Part shown: positions 6,114-9,666 of the stretch, in pieces
How the letters are laid out: every line of letters starts with the position of its first letter
Numbering within the stretch: the first letter of the stretch is position 1
Assembly (NCBI GenBank): GCA_019689955.1
Contig: JADGGM010000061.1
Location: 1 to 9,666, forward strand
From: Gemmatimonadaceae bacterium
Lineage (GTDB): Bacteria > Gemmatimonadota > Gemmatimonadetes > Gemmatimonadales > Gemmatimonadaceae
Reading direction: 5' to 3'
DNA: 9,666 nt
The notes under the pieces: generated by a model
Told to the model about the DNA's origin: nothing
What the model saw: only the letters and a program-made list of their open reading frames with translations
The model's database searches: none
Translations under genes and position numbers: made by a program

Positions 6114-8839
6114 CGTTGCGGATCTCGTGCGGGGTCATTGCTCGATGCTTCCGCGGCGAGGCGGCTTGCCGCGATGTCGGCACAGCGGAGCAGCGACTCC
6201 AACCACGCCAGGCCCCACCGCCCGTACTCGCGCTGCAGCGCGTCGAACCGGCGCATCTGCTCCCAGACTGTCTCGAGGTTCCTCTGCGGCGAGTACGTGC
6301 TGTCGTACGCCCGCGGCTCGAAGTGCGGCCGCGCCCACCCGTGGTGCGCAGCAACGAGGTGAAGCCCCAGCGCGCGCTCCGTGGGCGTGAGGTCGTCGCC
6401 CGCCGCCGCGTCGAGCAACGAGCCAAGCTCATGGCGATAGCCGCCGAGCACGCGCGGGTGCAGGTAGCGAGGCGATTTCGCGATCGGCTCGGCCCCTCGT
6501 TCGTTCTGCGCATACCACTGCCAGATCGGTCGCGCTTTGCCGCAGTCGTGCAGACGCGCGGCGGCGGTGAGCGCCGCGCGGAGGGGATCCGGCAACGCCA
6601 CGCGCTCCGCGATCGCCGCGATCTGCGCGACGATCGCTTCCGTGTGCGCCGCGAGGCTCTGACGCGCGGCGGTCGTCTCGGGATTCTCGAGCGCCGACGC
6701 ATCGGGTGACATGGTCAGGAGCAGCTCGCTCCCTTCTTCGGCATCATCCCCTGCCTCGGCGGTCGAAAGCGGGATGCGCACCTTCACCCGTTGCCCGCGC
6801 GGGATCGCGTCGGCGATCTCCCCTCCCATGAGCCGCTCGTACGGCCCGTCCTCCGCCGATCCATGAAAGAGCCAACGCTCGCGGCGCGCGCCATCCGTCG
6901 CGCGCTCGCAGACGTCAAGCTCCGTTGCGTCCCCCGGTGCCGCCTCGGGGTCGAGCATACCGCTCGCGTCCAAGCCCCCCGCCTCGATCGGGAGGACGAC
7001 CGTGCGCCCCGCGAGCGCCGCGTCCTTCGTGACGATGGCGGACAGCGTCGTCCGCCGAGCGCGGCCATGCACATCCAGCAGCACGACAGGAAGATCGTGC
7101 TCCGACCCACGCTTTCGATGCACGTGCAGCAAGCGCTCCAGCGCCTTCTTCACCCGATCTTCGCGATCGCGCAGACGCTCCCGTGCCTCGATGCGGCAGA
7201 TGCGGAACCAGCCACCGATCGAGTCGTCGTCAACGTCGTGGTCATCGAACAGCTTGACCTCCCGTCGCCATGCCACCCACGTCTCCGGCGCCTCGTACGT
7301 GAGCCCATGGAGAAACGGAGCGACCTCCGGACGACCTGGCATCTCCTCGACGGATGTGAGCGACCACGCATCGAGCAGGATGTCGGTGATCGGAAGTGTT
7401 CGCGGCGTGGGCGAAAACGCCGCTTGGACCTCCTGCGGGGTCGCCGTCGCCAGCAGCCGGCGGACGTTGCGGGGGCTCACGTCGATCTCGCGGTCGGCGG
7501 CATCCGCCCACCGGCGGAGGAGTGCGACCGTGGCCTCGACCGCCGCCGCGACAGGTGGCGGCAGGTTGTCTCGCGAGGCCTCCCCGACGACATCCACACG
7601 TGCGACGCCCTCCAGCGTCCCGCGGCGGTTCACGCGCCCGAGACGTTGGATGAGCGCCTCGAGAGACGTTGCGTCGCAGATCAGGTGATCGGCGCACAGG
7701 TCGACCCCAACCTCGCCCGCGGCGGTGCTGACGAGATACACCGTCTGGTCGACCGGCTCGCCCGCCCCCTGCAACGCGCGATAGACGACGTTACGCTCGC
7801 GATCGACCCCGTTGCGCTTGACGAGGAGGTCGCGCTCGTACCCGCGAATCGTCCCTGTCAGGAGTGCGATGCGTTTCCCCGCGCTTCGCCCCAGGCGCTT
7901 CTCGAGCCCTGTCGCGACGCGCTGCGCGTCCTCGGGCCCGTGCACGTAGATCAGGACTCTGACGCCCGCTGCCTCGTGCTCCGCAGCGAGCTCGATGATC
8001 TTGTCGACGATGGCGGTGCTCGGGGCGTCGTGGAGGCGTAGCCGTTTCGCGGCGTCGAGCCGCTGACGGACGATCTCGTCCGCCTCGTCCGACGGATCGA
8101 GGGCGAAAGTGTGAGCGCCAGCCGAACGTGACGTGGCCGAGAGCTCCAGCACCCGAACCGGGCGCGCGGCGAGGGATGCACCGCCGTTCCGCGACTGCTC
8201 GCGCGCCTGCTCTCGGACGATCGCACGAAGGAGGTCGCTGAACGCCGGGGTCAGATGCGCCTCGTCGTGGACGATCAGCGTGTCCTGTCCCAGCAGGCCG
8301 GCGTGATGCGCGCGGCCGTAGCGTCCATCGCCGTAGCCGTTGAACAGCAGCTTGCTGCCGATCATGTCGATGGTGCCGACGACAATGGCTGGCCGCGCCG
8401 GATCGGCCTTCCACTCCTCGTTGTCGGCGAGCTCGCCGCGCAGCGTGCTGATGGCGAGCGGCGGCCCCGCCGACGCGGCGAGACTGTGCAGCGTGGAGGC
8501 GATGTGTCGGAGCGTGTCGGCGTGACCGGCCCACTCGGGCGCCGTGGGATTCGCGAGCCGGTCCCGAATCGCCGTCACGATGTCGGTGGCTTGATCCACG
8601 ACCGTTCGGCGATTGACGATGTACGCGAGGCGCCTCGGCAATCGGACACTTCCCGTCTCACCTTGCCGGACGAGCGCCAGCAGCCAGAGGACGAGGACGG
8701 AGGTCTTGCCAAGCCCGGTCGGCAGGTCGCAGACCTCGGGCACATCGTTCGCGACGAAGCGCTCGAAGAGCCGATGCTGCCATCGCATCGGCGTGTAACC
8801 GGTGAGGCTCTCGAATGCGGTCTCGAAGCGAGGAGTCAC
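6110..8839 (-). CDS. cas3: Type I-G Cas3 helicase-nuclease, HD domain at the C-terminus
   Basis: Cas3 is recruited by the crRNA-bound complex to unwind and degrade target DNA. From the GTG at 8839 it is 909 aa. Superfamily 2 helicase motifs come first: Walker A DLPTGLGKT (38-46), DEAH (192-195), SAT (234-236) and motif VI QRLGRVNRRG (398-407). The HD nuclease follows at the C-terminus: H732, HD at 764-765 (AARLHDCGK), H803, HH at 832-833 and D888. This reversed domain order is the I-G type. The frame stays open to 9223, but the first 128 codons are Arg/Pro-rich, unlike any Cas3, and run through repeat-like DNA; the GTG puts the start just ahead of the helicase (FETAFESLTGYTPMRWQHRLF). No Shine-Dalgarno site is visible before it, so the start is likely but not certain. 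The stop overlaps csb3. Confidence 0.94.
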   Translation of the reverse strand: MTPRFETAFESLTGYTPMRWQHRLFERFVANDVPEVCDLPTGLGKTSVLVLWLLALVRQGETGSVRLPRRLAYIVNRRTVVDQATDIVTAIRDRLANPTAPEWAGHADTLRHIASTLHSLAASAGPPLAISTLRGELADNEEWKADPARPAIVVGTIDMIGSKLLFNGYGDGRYGRAHHAGLLGQDTLIVHDEAHLTPAFSDLLRAIVREQAREQSRNGGASLAARPVRVLELSATSRSAGAHTFALDPSDEADEIVRQRLDAAKRLRLHDAPSTAIVDKIIELAAEHEAAGVRVLIYVHGPEDAQRVATGLEKRLGRSAGKRIALLTGTIRGYERDLLVKRNGVDRERNVVYRALQGAGEPVDQTVYLVSTAAGEVGVDLCADHLICDATSLEALIQRLGRVNRRGTLEGVARVDVVGEASRDNLPPPVAAAVEATVALLRRWADAADREIDVSPRNVRRLLATATPQEVQAAFSPTPRTLPITDILLDAWSLTSVEEMPGRPEVAPFLHGLTYEAPETWVAWRREVKLFDDHDVDDDSIGGWFRICRIEARERLRDREDRVKKALERLLHVHRKRGSEHDLPVVLLDVHGRARRTTLSAIVTKDAALAGRTVVLPIEAGGLDASGMLDPEAAPGDATELDVCERATDGARRERWLFHGSAEDGPYERLMGGEIADAIPRGQRVKVRIPLSTAEAGDDAEEGSELLLTMSPDASALENPETTAARQSLAAHTEAIVAQIAAIAERVALPDPLRAALTAAARLHDCGKARPIWQWYAQNERGAEPIAKSPRYLHPRVLGGYRHELGSLLDAAAGDDLTPTERALGLHLVAAHHGWARPHFEPRAYDSTYSPQRNLETVWEQMRRFDALQREYGRWGLAWLESLLRCADIAASRLAAEASSNDPARDPQR

Positions 8840-8860
8840 GGGCCGTGAGGTAAGGGGGTT

Positions 8861-8866
8861 AGTATG
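8861..8866 (-). promoter_or_regulatory. Possible -10 element for the cas3 effector operon
   Basis: Read on the minus strand the hexamer is CATACT, four of six matches to TATAAT, 21 bp before the GTG start. The -35 side is poor (TTTAGC with a short 15-bp spacer). It sits inside the partial repeat-like unit at 8861-8893. It is proposed mainly because the four overlapping effector genes need a promoter in this region. Confidence 0.2.
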
Positions 8867-8893
8867 GGAGCCTACGCCGAAGCTAAAGGCGAC
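8861..8893 (-). repeat. Partial CRISPR-repeat-like unit (R0) at the cas3 promoter
   Basis: On the minus strand this has CGCCTTTAGC (8891-8882) and GGCTCC (8872-8867). The unit at 9000-9036 has CGCCTCTAGC (9033-9024) and GGCTCC (9021-9016). That is 15 of 16 bases in two blocks, separated here by 9 bp and there by 2. A CGCC/GGCG stem of 4 bp can form. The ATGG cores of the two units are 150 bp apart, about two repeat-spacer units. The 3' end (GTGAAAC) of the better unit is not preserved. Confidence 0.35.
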
Positions 8894-8999
8894 CTCTGAC
8901 AGCGGTACGGCGCGGGGTGCAGCGGACCCGCGGGCGACGGGATGGGGACTAGTGCCTATCAGGCCAGCCGCGGCGGGCCTACAGCGCAGGTGGCGCGTC

Positions 9000-9036
9000 G
9001 TTTCACTCTCTGAATGGAGCCGCGCTAGAGGCGCGG
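9000..9036 (-). repeat. CRISPR-repeat-like unit (R1)
   Basis: The plus strand begins GTTTCACTC (9000-9008), so the minus strand ends GAGTGAAAC, like the 3' end of many type I repeats (ATTGAAAC). Inside are AATGGAG (9013-9019) and a perfect 6-bp stem CCGCGC (9020-9025) / GCGCGG (9031-9036) with a 5-nt loop. Length (37 nt), the GTTTC/GAAAC end and the central stem fit a type I repeat. Whether it matches the real repeat of this locus cannot be seen, because the main array is outside the window. The minus strand is the likely crRNA orientation. Confidence 0.5.
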
Positions 9037-9073
9037 AATCGGTCCACCGAAGCCCACGTATGCGCAAAAGCGC

Positions 9074-9110
9074 CCAGACATCTTCAATGGGGCACGGCGG
9101 GGGAGCCGTG
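9074..9110 (-). repeat. Diverged CRISPR-repeat-like unit (R2)
   Basis: It has AATGGGG (9086-9092) followed at the same offset as in the unit at 9000-9036 by a perfect 6-bp stem CACGGC (9093-9098) / GCCGTG (9105-9110) with a 6-nt loop. The AATGG cores are exactly 73 bp apart, a normal I-G repeat plus spacer. Primary identity to the other unit is under half, and the GTTTC end is lost, but the stem bases differ in both arms while still pairing. The interval between the two units (9037-9073) is 37 nt, the size of a spacer. Confidence 0.38.
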
Positions 9111-9236
9111 ATGAGCCTCGGATTCAGCCGACGCGTCTGCATGAGCGAGGGTGTGACGCCGTGCATGAGCGCCTTCGGTTCCCAACCCCTGCTGTCCGCG
9201 CGGCGCCGGACATGTCGCGGCAAGGCAGTCGCGCCC

Positions 9237-9545
9237 TTACCGCAGCTCTCCAGCGACGGCGCGCGCCGCCTTCTCCACGATCCTCAATTGTCTTCTAAGC
9301 CTTCCGACCTCTCGCTGGAATCGGCAGTGCATACAGAGCGCATCCCCTCGGCTCGCAGATGCGACTACCGGCCGCGAGGCTGCATCCCGTCGCATCACCG
9401 TGACGAATTCGTACTGCCACGCGCGTAACACGCTCATGGGAATCCTGAGATTGCGCGCTACCTCCGCAGCCGGGACGCCATTCTTCACCATTCTTACAGT
9501 CTCGAGCCGGAACGCGCGGGGGAAACGGCGGCGTTGTCGCCTCAT
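9237..9545 (-). CDS. Orphan IS3-type OrfA-like helix-turn-helix protein
   Basis: The ATG at 9545 has a Shine-Dalgarno site (GGAG, 8 bp before), giving 102 aa. The frame is open to 9587, but upstream codons lack such a site. Residues 1-45 (RRRFPRAFRLETVRMVKNG, then VPAAEVARNLRIPMSVLRAWQ) resemble the helix-turn-helix of IS3-family OrfA: basic start, 'A-F-R-E-V-R-V' helix, 'V-A-R-L-I-S-L-R-W' recognition region. The end (about 78-100, EVGRLRRQLRIVEKAARAVA) resembles the leucine-zipper tail of OrfA ('LRRE-EILKKAAAFF'). Between them is an unusual CMHC cysteine pair (71-74). No OrfB integrase follows in any frame, and no terminal inverted repeats are evident. It could be a decayed insertion sequence or a domesticated DNA-binding protein acting on the cas promoter region next to it. 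Fold is likely; function unknown. Confidence 0.6.
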   Translation of the reverse strand: MRRQRRRFPRAFRLETVRMVKNGVPAAEVARNLRIPMSVLRAWQYEFVTVMRRDAASRPVVASASRGDALCMHCRFQREVGRLRRQLRIVEKAARAVAGELR

Positions 9546-9586
9546 GCACTCGTCTCCGTCGAGGACGTGGCCGGGTGGTCGGCCCA

Positions 9587-9592
9587 ACTATA
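9587..9592 (-). promoter_or_regulatory. Possible -10 element for the OrfA-like gene
   Basis: Minus-strand TATAGT (five of six matches to TATAAT) in the local A+T-rich patch CATATATAGTT, about 42 bp before the ATG at 9545. No good -35 hexamer is seen at 16-18 bp. The rest of 9593-9666 shows no gene or clear structure. Confidence 0.28.
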
Positions 9593-9666
9593 TATGTGAG
9601 GACATGCCGTTTGTGTATCGGCGTTTTTGCCCATACTCGCTATGGATCGTCCAGGCTCCCTCCCAG

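Larger units (their letters stand above)
8840..9236. other. Non-coding region upstream of cas3 with repeat-like hairpins
   Basis: About 400 bp lie between the orphan OrfA-like gene and cas3. Long open frames cross it on both strands, as is common at this G+C, but none resembles a protein. It holds three CRISPR-repeat-like units (9074-9110, 9000-9036, 8861-8893), a weaker ATGG match at 8942-8945 in the same rhythm, a 10-bp direct repeat TGCATGAGCG at 9138 and 9162, and a 6-bp-stem hairpin at 9193-9212 without a T run. It is where the leader or promoter of the effector operon must lie. Confidence 0.6.

Noticed and set aside
6791..8041. Long plus-strand frames opposite cas3, csb1 and csb3
   Set aside because: All are Arg/Pro/His-rich shadows of cas genes with conserved motifs on the minus strand.
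8941..8964. Full CRISPR repeat at 8927-8964
   Set aside because: Apart from ATGGGG at the expected spacing, neither the stem nor the GTTTC end is present, so it is reported only as part of the rhythm and not as a feature.
9043..9052. CACCGAAG in the spacer-like interval matches the minus strand near 2389-2396 in the intermodule gap, suggesting a CreR-like target
   Set aside because: An 8-bp match within about 10 kb of both strands is expected by chance fairly often, there is no extended complementarity, and the preferred crRNA orientation is the opposite strand.
9193..9212. Hairpin TGTCCG/CGGACA downstream of the OrfA-like gene as a terminator
   Set aside because: The stem is only 6 bp and no T run follows on the minus strand.
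8802..9428. A 208-codon plus-strand frame spanning the cas3 upstream region and the OrfA-like gene
   Set aside because: It has no recognisable domain, crosses a gene with a clear helix-turn-helix on the other strand, and part of it is translated repeat sequence.
1..9666. tRNA, rRNA or an intact CRISPR array
   Set aside because: No cloverleaf, rRNA-like segment or run of identical direct repeats of 28-37 bp was seen anywhere in the window.

Overview
The window is a nearly complete type I-G (formerly I-U, GSU0054 or 'Dpsyc') CRISPR-Cas locus, all transcribed from the minus strand, in a bacterium of high G+C (about two thirds by eye, with strong G/C preference at third codon positions). Gene content and order match the Geobacter sulfurreducens GSU0051-GSU0058 type. 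The sequence does not fix the phylum; high-G+C groups that carry I-G, such as Myxococcota, Gemmatimonadota, other deltaproteobacterial lineages or Actinomycetota, are all possible.

Layout in transcription order (right to left). 9237-9545: an orphan IS3-type OrfA-like helix-turn-helix protein with no OrfB partner. 8840-9236: about 400 bp with no credible gene, holding CRISPR-repeat-like hairpins about 73 bp apart. 6110-8839: cas3, helicase first and HD nuclease at the C-terminus. 5142-6113: csb3 (Cas8-type subunit). 4037-5149: csb1 (Cas7). 2559-4040: csb2 (Cas5-Cas6 fusion). These four effector genes overlap one another by 4 to 8 bp and must be translationally coupled. 2059-2558: a gap of about 500 bp with a possible second promoter, a tandem 8-bp repeat and an unconvincing small ORF. 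298-2058: cas4-cas1 fusion. 4-291: cas2, 6 bp further on. The working CRISPR array is not visible and probably lies beyond position 1.

How it works together (family knowledge): the Csb2 Cas6-like half processes pre-crRNA; Csb2, several Csb1 and Csb3 form the surveillance complex; Cas3 is recruited to unwind and shred target DNA; Cas4-Cas1 with Cas2 select, trim and integrate new spacers.

The observation most worth pursuing is upstream of cas3. A repeat-like unit at 9000-9036 (GTTTC start, 6-bp perfect stem) has a diverged copy one repeat-spacer unit away at 9074-9110. That copy has different stem bases but full pairing at the same offset. A third partial copy at 8861-8893 overlaps the presumed cas3 promoter. 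This could be a decayed mini-array, or a crRNA-like regulatory element of the CreR type that controls the cas operon. The sequence alone cannot decide between these.
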